Below, in pieces: positions 51,843 through 61,654 of a DNA stretch of 64,000 nucleotides; positions within the stretch are counted from its first letter, which is position 1; each line of letters begins with the position of its first letter. Origin of the DNA: Amycolatopsis thailandensis (GTDB lineage Bacteria > Actinomycetota > Actinomycetes > Mycobacteriales > Pseudonocardiaceae); assembly GCF_002234405.1 (NCBI RefSeq), contig NZ_NMQT01000051.1:57352-121351 (forward strand), written 5' to 3'. The position numbers were made by a program, and so were the translations under genes. The notes under the pieces were generated by a model that worked only from the letters and a program-made list of their open reading frames with translations, searched no databases and had not been told where the DNA came from.

Positions 51843-52041
51843 AATCGGGACCGACAGTCTCGCCGGCTTGCCGTCGGATTGGCTCCCGGCATGGGTGAAT
51901 TGCGTTACCTGGCGTGCGTCCTCGGCGAGCCGACTTTGCTGTGCGGAGATCGTGTGCACCGACGCAGTACCGACCTGAGTCCGACCATTTCTCTCCTGTG
52001 CGGCGGAACCTCAGGGTCTGTCAGGCCCCCAGACGACAGGC

Positions 52042-52989
52042 TCAGTACTTCACGCGGGCGGTCACCGCGCGGTGCTGGGAGTACTTGCCGCCGGTCATCG
52101 CTTCGGTGACGGTGCCGACGCCGGTGAAGCCACCGCCACCTTTGGCGAGAAGGAAGTCGATTCGGTGTGCGCCGAAGGTGTTGTCCGCCTTGGTGCAGAC
52201 ACGCCCGCCGCATTTCTCTGAGATGGGATCACGGAAACCGTATCCGCGGGCTTTGTTCCACCAGCCAGCCCTGCCGGTGGTCGCGTTGGTGTCACCGGCG
52301 ACGATCCGCAGGGTGCCGCCGAGTCGATCGACCGCCTGGTTCGCCTCGCTGATGTTCTCGCCTGCGCAGTCGGGACCATGCCATGTACCGGTGGGCCAAT
52401 GGATCGACGCGATCGTGACGTCCTTGTCCGCGAGCTTGTCGTGAAGCCGGACCGCAATGTTGTGCACCCTGTCCTGGCTGGTCTTCGTCGGCGTGAGATT
52501 TCGGCATTCCCCGGTGCCTTTCTCCGGATTCGACGGCGCATCGGAACGCCATCGCGTCGCGTCCTCGTAAACGAGGCGATCGGATCGATAGATCACTGCG
52601 TTGGTCTGCTGGTTCTTCATCTTCCCGCAGGTGCTGGTGTACCCCATCGAACCCGGCTCCGCGATCGCGACCTTGCCCGCGTACGTTCCGGGCAGTTCGT
52701 CGGACAGGCGCCGAGTGAACGCGTTCAGCTGCCCGATGTCGGAGATCTGCTGCACCGTGAAGATGTCCGGGCTCACCGGCTGCTTTTTCAGGTAGGTGAT
52801 GAACCTGTCGTAGAGATACCCGTCGGCGCAGGACGCGGGGAGCATGTTCTCGATGTTGTTGTCATACACGACGAGATGATCACGCGAGGAATTCACCTCG
52901 GCCTCCGCGGTCTGCGTCCCGCTGACCGCCAGTAGTGTGCCGGCGGTCAGCGCCGCCGCGAAAACACCGTGCCTGAAGTGCGTCCTCAC
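52042..52989 (-). CDS. secreted endonuclease/exonuclease/phosphatase-family protein
   Basis: The product is about 315 residues from a GTG at 52989 (GGGGAGGATT upstream). A signal peptide (HGVFAAALTAGTLLAVSG) is cut near AEA. EEP features: HLVVYDNNIENMLP, IASIHWPTGTWHG (catalytic histidine), RIVAGDTNATTG and the final AHRIDFLLAKGGG with the last catalytic His. There are cysteines for disulfides. It is probably an extracellular nuclease or phosphodiesterase. Confidence 0.85.
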   Translation of the reverse strand: MRTHFRHGVFAAALTAGTLLAVSGTQTAEAEVNSSRDHLVVYDNNIENMLPASCADGYLYDRFITYLKKQPVSPDIFTVQQISDIGQLNAFTRRLSDELPGTYAGKVAIAEPGSMGYTSTCGKMKNQQTNAVIYRSDRLVYEDATRWRSDAPSNPEKGTGECRNLTPTKTSQDRVHNIAVRLHDKLADKDVTIASIHWPTGTWHGPDCAGENISEANQAVDRLGGTLRIVAGDTNATTGRAGWWNKARGYGFRDPISEKCGGRVCTKADNTFGAHRIDFLLAKGGGGFTGVGTVTEAMTGGKYSQHRAVTARVKY

Positions 52990-53286
52990 GAGAATCCTCC
53001 CCGATTCCGACCTGATCCCAGGACTCGAGTGTGACACGGCATGCGCAAGTTGTCACAGCCCTCGCCGGACATGCCCAGGTTGCGCCGCAACTGGGGGCGG
53101 AGAGGCAGGTCGAGACAAAGACGACCCGATCGAGTGATGTTGTTGTCGTTCAGCGAGAATCGACCGTCCCTTTCGGTTGTATCCGAAATTCGGTGATTTC
53201 GCGTTATTGCGTCATTGGGCACGCAGAACCGGTGGTCGCGTGCGGAGCATGCGGCCACCGGGACTTTCCTTTCCGCTCGGAGATGG

Positions 53287-53934
53287 TCAACTGGTGGAAA
53301 CGTCGTCGATCACGACGTTCGTTCGCAGCGATGAGTTTTCGGTGCCGGTCCAGGTCAATGTCACCGTTTGACCGGCGTGTGCCGACAGGTCCGCGGTGCG
53401 CGGTGTGTATCCGGGTGCCTTGTTCAGGTTGGAGAACGTGGCGAGCGTGGTCCCGTTCGCGGTCAGGGTCAGTTTGTCGTTCTGGAAGGTGGCGGTGGTC
53501 TCCGCACTGTCGATGTGCAGGTAATAGTTCAGCTTGAGCCTGCATCCGGCCGGGATGGTAACCCTCTGGGACAAGGTGTCCGTGTGGAGTTCGCCATAGC
53601 CGTTCAGCCACGCGTATTGGTTGCCGGCGTGAGGTGTCTGGCCTCTCGTGTTACCCAGCACGAAAGATGACCAGGTCCACGGGTTGGTGCCGCACTCGAA
53701 CTCGCCGTTCTCGACGAGATCGCCGCAAGGGTTGGGGCCGCCGGTGATGGTGTAGGTGAATGTGGTCGAGGCCGTGTTCTGCGGCGACGCCGAGTCGCGG
53801 ACGTCGGCCGTGGCGGGGAAGGTGCCGGCCTGGCCTGAAACACCTGTGACGACGCCGTCGCCGCTGGCACCTGAGTCCTTGCCTCCTGACCCGCTGGGTG
53901 ATCGCGTCGTCAGGTCAGCATCAAGCGCGACTTG
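53287..53934 (-). pseudogene. C-terminal domains of a secreted peptidase-like protein
   Basis: The reading contains a region with NPCGDLVENGEFECGTNPWT and a beta-sandwich: GCRLKLNYYLHIDSAETTAT, TADLSAHAGQTVTLTWTGTE, ending NVVIDDVSTS. This resembles the C-terminal carbohydrate-binding-like domain of secreted actinomycete serine peptidases. The catalytic part and any signal peptide are missing upstream, where sequence abuts the divergent LysE gene. It is a truncated gene. Confidence 0.65.
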
Positions 53935-54007
53935 ATCAGCACCCGATCCGGCCGCCGGTGTCTGGCGGCGAGACCTCGGCGCGGTCCGGAAGCAGTAGTC
54001 TCGACAG

Positions 54008-54649
54008 GTGCTTGTGAACCCCAGTTTGGTCATCGGCTTCCTCCTGGTCTCGGCGCTGCTGTCAGCGATTCCCGGGCCCTCGGTTCTGCTCGAGACCAGC
54101 CGCGCCATCACAGGCGGGCGACGTCCGGCGATGTGGATCGTGCTCGGCAGCACCCTCGGCGGGATTGTCTTGCTGACACTGGTACTTGCGGGGCTCGGGG
54201 CCGTCGTCGCGACGTCCGCGAAACTCTTCCTGGTCGTGAAAATCGCCGGGGCGTGCTACCTGTTGTGGCTGGGAGTGGATTCGCTGCGGTCAGCGAGGCG
54301 TGCTGGATCCGAGCAAGTACCAGCGCCGACGGCCGGATTGTCGACCCGCGGAATCGCCGCGGTCCGTCAAGGGTTCATGGTTGGTGTCGCCAACCCCAAG
54401 AGCATTGTCTCGCTCATGGCGATCCTGCCCCAGTTCGTCGACCACAGCCTCGGACACCCGACTCTTCAGATGGCCGTCATCGGGCTCACTGGTGCGATGG
54501 CACAGGCCGTGATCGAGACCATCTGGGTGTTCGCGGCAGGCGCATTGCGGTCCTGGTTCCGACGCCGTTCGCGCCGCCTCCAATACCTCAAGGCAGGCGG
54601 TGGCCTCGCCATGATCGGCCTCGCCGGAAAGCTCGCCGCCGAACGCTGA
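54008..54649 (+). CDS. LysE/RhtB-family amino-acid exporter
   Basis: The 213-residue protein (GTG at 54008) has six membrane segments and the family's IPGPSVLLETSRAITGGRRP near the N-terminus and VANPKSIVSLMAILPQFVD in the middle. It exports amino acids or derivatives. No neighbour indicates the substrate. Confidence 0.88.
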   Translation: MLVNPSLVIGFLLVSALLSAIPGPSVLLETSRAITGGRRPAMWIVLGSTLGGIVLLTLVLAGLGAVVATSAKLFLVVKIAGACYLLWLGVDSLRSARRAGSEQVPAPTAGLSTRGIAAVRQGFMVGVANPKSIVSLMAILPQFVDHSLGHPTLQMAVIGLTGAMAQAVIETIWVFAAGALRSWFRRRSRRLQYLKAGGGLAMIGLAGKLAAER

Positions 54650-54897
54650 CTCCGCCGAGGACCAGCGCCGGCGGCCGATCCCGCCACGCGGCCAAGCAGC
54701 GGTTCCTCACTGCCGAGCTCAAGGCCCGCTGGACGCTGGAAACGGACGTCGAGAACGAGAGTGAGGCCGAGCCGCCGACGGCGCCGGACGATGTCGAAGA
54801 GGCCCGGCTGAGATGGTGGGACTCGGCACCCGGCGGCCCGGCTCCATGGTGGCCAGGAGGATGGCGGATCCGTGGCCGCAGTGGCGCTCGGACGCGG

Positions 54898-55245
54898 TCA
54901 GACGGCGCCGCTCCCGGTCTGCCGGATCAGGCCGGTGAGGCCGAGCAGACTTAATTTCCTGCGCACGGCTGGTGACGGGTTCAGCATCAGGCGGTATCCG
55001 TTACTCCCCCGTGCGTGAGCGACAAGTGCTTTGGCGGCTTCGAGGCAGAAGAGGCCGGCGCCGGTGAGGTCGACCAATACGGTCAGCGCGCCGCTCGCGG
55101 CGGCTTTCTCCAGCGCCACGGCGAAGGTGACCGCTCCGGCCGCGTCGACGTCGCCGTTTCCCCGGACGACGACGGTGTGGGCCACCGGCCCGCAAATCTC
55201 GAAGACCGCCGGTGCCGGCCGTCTCGAAGTCTGGAACACGCTCAT
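54898..55245 (-). CDS. STAS-domain protein
   Basis: The 115-residue product has the STAS pattern: HTVVVRGNGDVDAAGAVTFA, GALTVLVDLTGAGLFCLEAA, and a C-terminal helix ending in LLGLTGLI. The regulatory serine position reads FCLEA, so no phosphorylatable serine is obvious there. It is divergent from the SpoIIE-type phosphatase gene at 55486. Confidence 0.78.
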   Translation of the reverse strand: MSVFQTSRRPAPAVFEICGPVAHTVVVRGNGDVDAAGAVTFAVALEKAAASGALTVLVDLTGAGLFCLEAAKALVAHARGSNGYRLMLNPSPAVRRKLSLLGLTGLIRQTGSGAV

Positions 55246-55485
55246 AACAGGCCTTTCGCAGTGCGGTGCGCCGCTGTCAGCGTGCGTCGGGACGTATACC
55301 CGGATGCGCCGGAACCAAACCTCCGGTTTGGACTCGACCCCTGACTCCGTGATCGTGTCCGGCGGCGGGGTAGGGTCCTCGCGGTTGAATTCACAGCCGT
55401 CCGCGTGGTCCGCGCTGTGAAGTCTGGACCACCTTGTTCACCATGCCGCCTCGGTTCCGCCGGGTACCGGGGTGGTAGGTGAGGG

Positions 55486-56712
55486 GTGGTCGCTCTGTCG
55501 AACGCCGTCCGTCACGGAACCCGTCCGCCGCCCGCGCGGGGACCGGGCCGGGACCGATTGCGCGTCTTGCTGGTCGAGGATGACGACGGCGACGCGTTCT
55601 TGGTCGAGGAGCTCCTGCTCGACGCCACCTATATCGAACCCGTGCTGGTGGAGCGGGTTTCGTCGCTGGCCGAGGCGCTGCCGCGGCTGCCTGGCGCCGA
55701 CTGCGTGTTGCTGGATCTGCAGTTGCCGGACGCCACGGGGTTGACCGGACTCGCACGGATCCGTCAGCGCGCGCCGGAGACCGCTGTGGTGGTGCTGACC
55801 GGTAGACAAGACGACGACGCCACCGGCATCGCCGCGGTCGCGGCGGGGGCACAGGACTATCTCGCCAAAGGTGAGGTGGACGGAAGACTGCTGGTCCGCG
55901 CGCTGCGGTACGCGGCGGAGCGTAGCCGCGCGGACCTGGTGGAGCAGAGACTGCTTCAGCATCAGCTGCAGGCGGAGGAGAACGCCCGTCTGGAGCGCGG
56001 GCTGCTGCCGAGCCCGCTGATCGAGGATTCGTCGCTGACGCTCGCCGTGCGGTATCGGCCCGGCCGCGACGGCGCGCTGCTGGGAGGGGACTTCTACGAC
56101 GCGGTCGAGCTGCCCGACGGGTCGGTTCAGGTGCTCATCGGGGACGTGTCCGGGCACGGCCCCGACGAGGCGGCTCTCGGTGTGGCTTTGCGGATCGCCT
56201 GGCGTTCGGTGGTGCTGGCGGGCATCCCGATGGCCCGCGCGCTGCACATGGTGGAGAAGTTGTTGCTGGCCGAGGCGGTCACCCCGATGTTCGCGACGGT
56301 CTGCGCGATCACCGTGGCACCGGATCGACGGTCGTTGCGGATGAGCCTGGCCGGTCACCCGCCGCCGTTGCTCGTCGACGCCGAGTCCGGTCCGCGTCCG
56401 CTCAGGGCGAAACCCGGGCCTCCGCTGGGTGTCATCCCGGGGTTCGCGTGGGCGGAACACGATGTGGACCTGGGCTCGTCGTGGTCGGTGCTGCTCTACA
56501 CCGACGGAATCTTCGAAGGCCGCGCTCCGAGCGGCGAGCGCTACACCGGGTACGACGACCTGGTCACCACAGCGTCCGCTGTGCTGGCCGAACGCCGTCT
56601 CGACGCAGCACTGGACCAGCTCATCCGCGCGATGGACGAACGGCATGGCGGGCCACTCGACGACGACCTCGCCGTGGCGTTACTGAGCTTCGATCCCGAG
56701 GAGCGGACCTGA
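55486..56712 (+). CDS. response-regulator receiver fused to SpoIIE-type PP2C phosphatase
   Basis: The 408-residue protein starts at a GTG at 55486. A receiver at about 24-140 has LLVEDDDGDAFLVEE and the phosphoacceptor Asp77 in VLLDLQLPDATG. A linker coil leads to the SpoIIE domain at about 185-405, with GRDGALLGGDFYDAVEL, LIGDVSGHGPDEAALGVALR and DDDLAVALLS for metal binding. It should dephosphorylate a STAS antagonist once the receiver is phosphorylated, probably by the kinase in the next gene. It overlaps that gene by one base (TGATG). Confidence 0.93.
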   Translation: MVALSNAVRHGTRPPPARGPGRDRLRVLLVEDDDGDAFLVEELLLDATYIEPVLVERVSSLAEALPRLPGADCVLLDLQLPDATGLTGLARIRQRAPETAVVVLTGRQDDDATGIAAVAAGAQDYLAKGEVDGRLLVRALRYAAERSRADLVEQRLLQHQLQAEENARLERGLLPSPLIEDSSLTLAVRYRPGRDGALLGGDFYDAVELPDGSVQVLIGDVSGHGPDEAALGVALRIAWRSVVLAGIPMARALHMVEKLLLAEAVTPMFATVCAITVAPDRRSLRMSLAGHPPPLLVDAESGPRPLRAKPGPPLGVIPGFAWAEHDVDLGSSWSVLLYTDGIFEGRAPSGERYTGYDDLVTTASAVLAERRLDAALDQLIRAMDERHGGPLDDDLAVALLSFDPEERT

Positions 56713-58262
56713 TGACCTCCGATACCGCCGGCCCGGGCAAGACCTGGCCGATCAGCCGGTGGGCTTGGATCACGGCCGTCGTCGCCGCTATCCTGCTCGG
56801 CGCTGCGATCACAGCGGGCGCGTCGGCGCTGGCCAGGCTCACCGACTCCCGATCCCATCTGCTGGAGGTCACGGGCCCTCAGGTGCTGCAGGCGAACGCA
56901 CTCTCCGAAGCGCTGCTGAACCAGGAGACGGGGATCCGCGGTTACCTGCTCGCCCGGCAGCCGCAGTTCCTGGAGCCCTACCGATCCGGGTTGTCCGCCC
57001 AGGACGCCGCCGTCGCCGGGCTGCGCCGCCTCGGCGCCGTCCCCGGCACACCCGCTGGTGATGACCTCGACCGGGTACTGGCGGCAGCAGCCGATTGGCG
57101 GGCCATCGCGGCCGACCCCGTGCTCGTGGGCACCGCGCCGACACCGGAACAGATTCTGGCGGGCAAGACCCGGTTCGACCTGCTTCGAGCGGCGATGGCG
57201 AGCCAGCAGAACCGTCTTGACGTCGAACGCGTGGCCGCACGTGAGGATCTCTCCGGGGCGGCGGGAGTCCTCACGGTCATCCTCGCCGGCATAGCGATCC
57301 TGCTCGCGGTGACGATCGCCGCCGTGTTCGCCGTCCTGCACCGCAGGCTCATCCGCCCGATTCGCGGTCTGGCGGAAGAGGTACGGGACGTCACCCGGAC
57401 AGACATCACCAGACACGTACACGGTTCGGGCCCACGGGAGATGCGCGAGCTGGCCGCCGACGTCGAGTCGCTGCGCGCACGCATCACCGACAAGGTGACC
57501 CAGCTGGAGAACACGCAAGCCGTGGTGCAGGCCCGGACCCAGGAACTGGAACGCTCCAACGCCGACCTCGAGCAGTTCGCCTACGTCGCCTCTCACGATC
57601 TGCAGGAGCCGCTGCGCAAGGTCGCCAGTTTCTGCCAGCTGCTGCAGAAACGCTATCAGGGCAAGCTGGACGAGCGTGGTGACCAGTACATCGCCTTCGC
57701 CGTCGATGGCGCCAAACGAATGCAGGTGCTGATCAACGACCTGCTGGCGTTCTCCCGGATCGGACGCAGAACCGCTGACGCCGCCACAGTGGACGCCGAC
57801 ACATTGCTGGACGAGGCGCTGTCCAATCTGGACACCACGATAGTCGAGACGGGCGCCCGGATCGACCGCGGTGAACTGCCCGCCGTCTGGGGGGAATCGG
57901 TCCTGCTGACCGTGGTCTTCCAGAACCTGATCGGCAATGCCCTCAAGTTCCGCGGCGAATCGGCACCCGAGATCGCCGTGTCCGCCGAACGAGACGGTGA
58001 TCACTGGCGATTCTGCGTCACCGACAACGGGATCGGAGTCGACTCCGAGCACGCCGAGCGGATCTTCGTGATCTTTCAACGACTTCACGGCCGCAGTGAT
58101 TACCCCGGGACGGGGATCGGACTGGCCCTGTGCCGCAAGATCGTCGAACACCATGGCGGGGCGATCTGGCTCGACACGGACACTCCCACCGGCACGCGCT
58201 TCTGCTTCACATTTCCCGCCGACACCCGGAGCACCCAGCTCCGCCTATCCGGAAGGCCCTGA
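56712..58262 (+). CDS. CHASE3/HAMP sensor histidine kinase
   Basis: The 516-residue protein has membrane helices at about 18-40 and 187-210 around a CHASE3-type sensor ([20 protein letters not shown]). HAMP is at about 205-255 and a coiled coil follows. The HisKA box [17 protein letters not shown] has His295. The HATPase has [18 protein letters not shown] and [19 protein letters not shown]. It forms an operon with the receiver-phosphatase upstream and the single-domain response regulator downstream. Confidence 0.93.
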   Translation: MTSDTAGPGKTWPISRWAWITAVVAAILLGAAITAGASALARLTDSRSHLLEVTGPQVLQANALSEALLNQETGIRGYLLARQPQFLEPYRSGLSAQDAAVAGLRRLGAVPGTPAGDDLDRVLAAAADWRAIAADPVLVGTAPTPEQILAGKTRFDLLRAAMASQQNRLDVERVAAREDLSGAAGVLTVILAGIAILLAVTIAAVFAVLHRRLIRPIRGLAEEVRDVTRTDITRHVHGSGPREMRELAADVESLRARITDKVTQLENTQAVVQARTQELERSNADLEQFAYVASHDLQEPLRKVASFCQLLQKRYQGKLDERGDQYIAFAVDGAKRMQVLINDLLAFSRIGRRTADAATVDADTLLDEALSNLDTTIVETGARIDRGELPAVWGESVLLTVVFQNLIGNALKFRGESAPEIAVSAERDGDHWRFCVTDNGIGVDSEHAERIFVIFQRLHGRSDYPGTGIGLALCRKIVEHHGGAIWLDTDTPTGTRFCFTFPADTRSTQLRLSGRP

Positions 58263-58267
58263 TCGCC

Positions 58268-58705
58268 ATGAATTCAGCTCTCACACCGATCGACATCCTC
58301 TTGGTCGAGGACGACCCCGGTGACGTTCTCATGACTCAAGAAGCGTTCGAGCACCACAAGATCCGCAATACGCTGTCCGTGGTGTCCGACGGGGAACAGG
58401 CTCTGCAGTTCCTTCATCGACAAGCGCCGTACGAAAACGCGCCCCGCCCCGGGCTGGTTCTGCTCGATCTCAACCTTCCCCGCAAGGACGGCCGTGAAGT
58501 CCTCAGCGAGATCAAGGCCACCCCGCACCTGCGCAGCATCCCCGTCGTCGTGCTCACCACCTCTGAGGCCGACGAAGACATCTTGCGCAGCTACGACCTG
58601 CACGCCAACGCCTACGTCACCAAACCCGTCGACTTCGACCGGTTCGTCGAGGTCGTCCGTCAGATCGACGACTTCTTCGTCACCGTCGTCAAGCTTCCCC
58701 AATGA
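58268..58705 (+). CDS. single-domain response regulator (Rcp1-like)
   Basis: The 145-residue receiver has the acidic pocket [16 protein letters not shown], phosphoacceptor Asp67 in [24 protein letters not shown] and the conserved lysine in [11 protein letters not shown]. There is no output domain, as in Rcp1-type regulators paired with light- or CHASE-type kinases. It lies five bases after the kinase gene. Confidence 0.93.
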   Translation: MNSALTPIDILLVEDDPGDVLMTQEAFEHHKIRNTLSVVSDGEQALQFLHRQAPYENAPRPGLVLLDLNLPRKDGREVLSEIKATPHLRSIPVVVLTTSEADEDILRSYDLHANAYVTKPVDFDRFVEVVRQIDDFFVTVVKLPQ

Positions 58706-58838
58706 CCGGCGGTGTCCCTATCCACCGTGGCCGTGGAGAAGGGTTCGTCGACATCACTCCATTCAGCGATGAAATCTTTGCGGCCACTGGATAAAGTCCC
58801 TTGATCACGTAATCGTCCCTCGTTGCCGGAGGTCGGGA

Positions 58839-59060
58839 ATGACACAGTCCGACGCGCAGCTCCACGCGGGAACGAGAGTGGTGGTCGCCTGTCCCGGCTC
58901 GACGGGGACAGCCCTTCCGATCGCCACCCACGACACCGTCGCCGGAGTGTCGATCTTCGATCGGTTCACGATGCAGATGTGGGTGCCGGTCCAGATCGAC
59001 GGCGCCGCTGACGATTCCGAGCCCCGGCTGGTGAAGCGCGAGCATGTCCGCCGTGTCTGA
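58839..59060 (+). CDS. small hypothetical protein with IFDRFTMQ block
   Basis: The 73-residue product reads MTQSDAQLHAGTRVVVACPG, GVSIFDRFTMQMWVPVQIDG and ends PRLVKREHVRRV. A shortened paralogue is at 30569-30757. The pattern suggests a small beta-barrel. Function unknown. Confidence 0.6.
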   Translation: MTQSDAQLHAGTRVVVACPGSTGTALPIATHDTVAGVSIFDRFTMQMWVPVQIDGAADDSEPRLVKREHVRRV

Positions 59061-59082
59061 GCGAAGGCGCGTCGGTCCCGGC

Positions 59083-59544
59083 TCACGAGTTCGGAGCCTC
59101 CCGCTGTTGTTCTGACGGCACTCCTCGTGACCCGGCCGCGTTTTCCGAGCCGCTGGTGACGAGGGTGAAGGTGATGCCGAGGGCGGCGCGCAGGTCCGGG
59201 TAGACGTCGAGGACGGCGGTCATGCCGGTCGCCGTCATCACGCGACGCACACAGGTACGGCCGCCCAGGGCGATGCGGAGCGTGACGTGCTCGGCGGCGG
59301 CCTGATCGACGGCGTCGTGCAGCGCATCGATTCCCGCGACGCTCAGAAACGTGACTTCGGCGAGGTCCACTACGATCGCCTCTGCGACCCGGCGCGGGGA
59401 GAGCATCGCCGACACGGCGCGTTCCAGGCCGGGTGCGGTGAACGAGTCCACGACGCCGCTCAACGCGATGACTGCCGGCTCGTGCGAGCAGAACAGCCAC
59501 ATCCCCGATCCGGGAACAAGCCCCGGCATCCACAAGTCCCTCAC
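59083..59544 (-). CDS. STAS-domain protein
   Basis: The product is about 153 residues from a GTG at 59544 (an ATG five codons later is possible). It reads EPAVIALSGVVDSFTAPGLE, AIVVDLAEVTFLSVAGIDAL with the regulatory serine region FLSVAG, and YPDLRAALGITF. It is probably an anti-sigma-factor antagonist. It is the fourth STAS protein of the cluster. Confidence 0.85.
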   Translation of the reverse strand: MRDLWMPGLVPGSGMWLFCSHEPAVIALSGVVDSFTAPGLERAVSAMLSPRRVAEAIVVDLAEVTFLSVAGIDALHDAVDQAAAEHVTLRIALGGRTCVRRVMTATGMTAVLDVYPDLRAALGITFTLVTSGSENAAGSRGVPSEQQREAPNS

Positions 59545-59833
59545 TCGACACCCTGTATCTCGATACCTCGCCTGTCGGGAATCCCGGCTGCGTCTTAACC
59601 GAAATACCAGAACACGCTAAAAGCTGGACGCCGGCATTCGCAAGCAGTCGCGGCTCAACTCAGCCGGACGGGTACATCGCGTATTCCGTAGGCGGCCGAA
59701 GCGCGGCGAGAAGGCCGGCGTGGGCCGGTGAACGCGGGGCGGGGCAGCAGCAGGTCTTTCTCGTCATCGCCTGGACAGACCGTTCGGTCTGCTTCGGCCG
59801 ATGTCGTTCCACGCTCGGCAGGGTGCCGAGGGG

Positions 59834-60100
59834 TCACCGTGCCACCGACACCTTCGGCGTGAGCAAAGGGGTGGCCAGGCCGTCGACGTCGACTACGAGG
59901 AACCAATGTCCTGTTGTCGGAACAGTCAGCTTCAATTCCGGGGTCAACGCGACTCCTCCGAGCATTTTGTACAACTGCCGTCGCCGGTAGGCGAGATAGT
60001 TGACCTCGGTCATCAATCTTATGTTCGCCCGAGCTCTCACGACTACGGTCACGACAGTGTCGCGATCGAGAATCCCCAAATCAAAGGACTTTGCGTGCAT
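59834..60100 (-). CDS. DUF1883 protein
   Basis: The 88-residue product (ATG at 60100) reads HAKSFDLGILDRDTVVTVVV, RANIRLMTEVNYLAYRRRQL and TGHWFLVVDVDGL, which matches the DUF1883 domain (a small beta-barrel). Some DUF1883 proteins are fused to TIR domains, but here it stands alone. Function unknown. Confidence 0.75.
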   Translation of the reverse strand: MHAKSFDLGILDRDTVVTVVVRARANIRLMTEVNYLAYRRRQLYKMLGGVALTPELKLTVPTTGHWFLVVDVDGLATPLLTPKVSVAR

Positions 60101-60521
60101 TGTTGCCTGCGCTCGGTGTCGGGTGGCTGACCTGGTGCCTCTGCTTGACACTCGGCGTCCTTTGCCGGGAGGTCGATCTCCGCCTGGTCTTCGTTACAGT
60201 GCCAATAGAAATCGCAATTCGCGGAAATCGGAGCCAGTGAGCGATTAACCATTCGGGCGCCGAGCCGGACTCTCCGTGACGGGAGTTCCTGTCTGATCGA
60301 TCTCACCTCACCGCGTGCCGCGGGTGGGTATTCCGGTGGCGAGTGATCGTGGCCGGTATGACGCCACCGATCGCCGCCGGGCGTCGCGGCCCTGCCGGTC
60401 GACCTCGTCGGCGCCCGCGACGTGTTCGACAAGGAGCCGCTTGGCCGGATGCACCCGCGGTTGGAACAAGTGGGCACAGGGTGGCTGTTTAGTCTCGGTC
60501 GTGCGGAGGTATATCGAGATC
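60101..60521. other. stretch with a possible gene remnant
   Basis: About 420 bases. The plus-strand frame at about 60380-60490 (ALPVDLVGARDVFDKEPLGR to the end WLF) looks protein-like but has no start or RBS; it may be a remnant. GGAGG at about 60505 serves the gene at 60522. Confidence 0.4.
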
Positions 60522-60677
60522 ATGGGTGATGGAGTGGTGGCGTCGGGGGCTGAATTGACCGCATCCGCTATCGAGGGCAAAGCGATCGCGATCCGAAGGT
60601 TCTTGCTGGCCGTGGGCGTGGGCGGGACCGTCGCCCTACTGGCCTGGGTGGCATTGTGGCTGGCCGTCAACATCTGA
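60522..60677 (+). CDS. 51-residue single-helix membrane protein (family member B)
   Basis: ATG at 60522, with GCGGAGGT upstream. Polar residues 1-24 precede a membrane helix: RRFLLAVGVGGTVALLAWVA, LWLAVNI. It aligns without gaps and at equal length to the products at 31411-31566 and 49898-50053. This copy has the best preserved helix. Function unknown. Confidence 0.65.
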   Translation: MGDGVVASGAELTASAIEGKAIAIRRFLLAVGVGGTVALLAWVALWLAVNI

Positions 60678-60770
60678 CGCGGCCGGGGTCGGCTGCTCGC
60701 TGATTCGCCAGCGTTCGCCACTGCCTGAGTGGATCTTTTGAGGGTTCACGCTGTCATACCGGGGGATGTC

Positions 60771-61049
60771 ATGGGAATTCCCAGTTGGCCGGCTCTGGTG
60801 GGAGTGCTTCTGATCGTCGGGGGCGCTGCCGCACGGTGGCGGTTCGGTGAGCGCGGACGTGCACTCGCGTTCGCGCTGGAAGCGATCACTTCCGCGGGTT
60901 GGCTCACGATCATTCTGTTCGTCGTCGAACCGTTGGTACCCGGGAACGTGCTCGGAGTGGTGATTCTGGTGGTGCTGGCCCTGGGCGTGCTGGCCGTGCC
61001 TGTCGTCATGCGACACCGGACGCGGCACGATGACCGACGACACCCGTAG
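60771..61049 (+). CDS. small membrane protein
   Basis: The 92-residue product starts at the ATG at 60771, with GGGGGA upstream. Three hydrophobic segments are at about 6-20, 36-56 and 60-78 (NVLGVVILVVLALGVLAVPV), with a basic His/Arg-rich end. No family is recognised. Confidence 0.6.
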   Translation: MGIPSWPALVGVLLIVGGAAARWRFGERGRALAFALEAITSAGWLTIILFVVEPLVPGNVLGVVILVVLALGVLAVPVVMRHRTRHDDRRHP

Positions 61050-61654
61050 GGGATCGAACGATCCTGTCGGTGGTGCGCGGGGGCAAGGTCGGTGGGAGAG
61101 TCCCATTGGCTCGACACCGCGCGCCGACGTGTGCACTACCACGATGCGGGCGCAACCAAGGTATTGCCGCTCCTGCAAGGGAATTCGACCTGGAGCATTC
61201 TGTAGCGCGACGTCGTTCGTGCGCCGAGCGGCCGATTCCGTCGCGTCGCGACAACCACCTGCACGTCCGCTGCTCGAACCGGTGCACCCGAACAGCCGGT
61301 ACGTCTGCTGATCGCCGGACCCGGCCGGGCAACACCACCGAAGTTCGACGCACGCCGATCACAGTTACCCGTCCGTAAATTTGGCTCACGTGAGCGGGGT
61401 GCCCATTGAATTCGATCACCAACCTGTTCCCTTGACGCAAGAAGAAATCATCAGTAATCTTACTGCTCGGAATTATCGAGGAACTCTGAAATTGTTCGTC
61501 AGATTGCTCATGGTGGGTGATGGCCATTCCGGCTGAATACTCACACCGTGCCCCGCGGCACCCGGAGTTTGTGATTGGACGATAGTTCTTGGCATGCCGC
61601 CTGCATATTCCTGTCGTGGGTTCCCCGGTCTCGTCCAGATGGTGCGCACTCATC
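61050..61654. other. intergenic stretch without supported gene
   Basis: About 600 bases. Open frames on both strands lack RBS and family resemblance. Confidence 0.4.
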
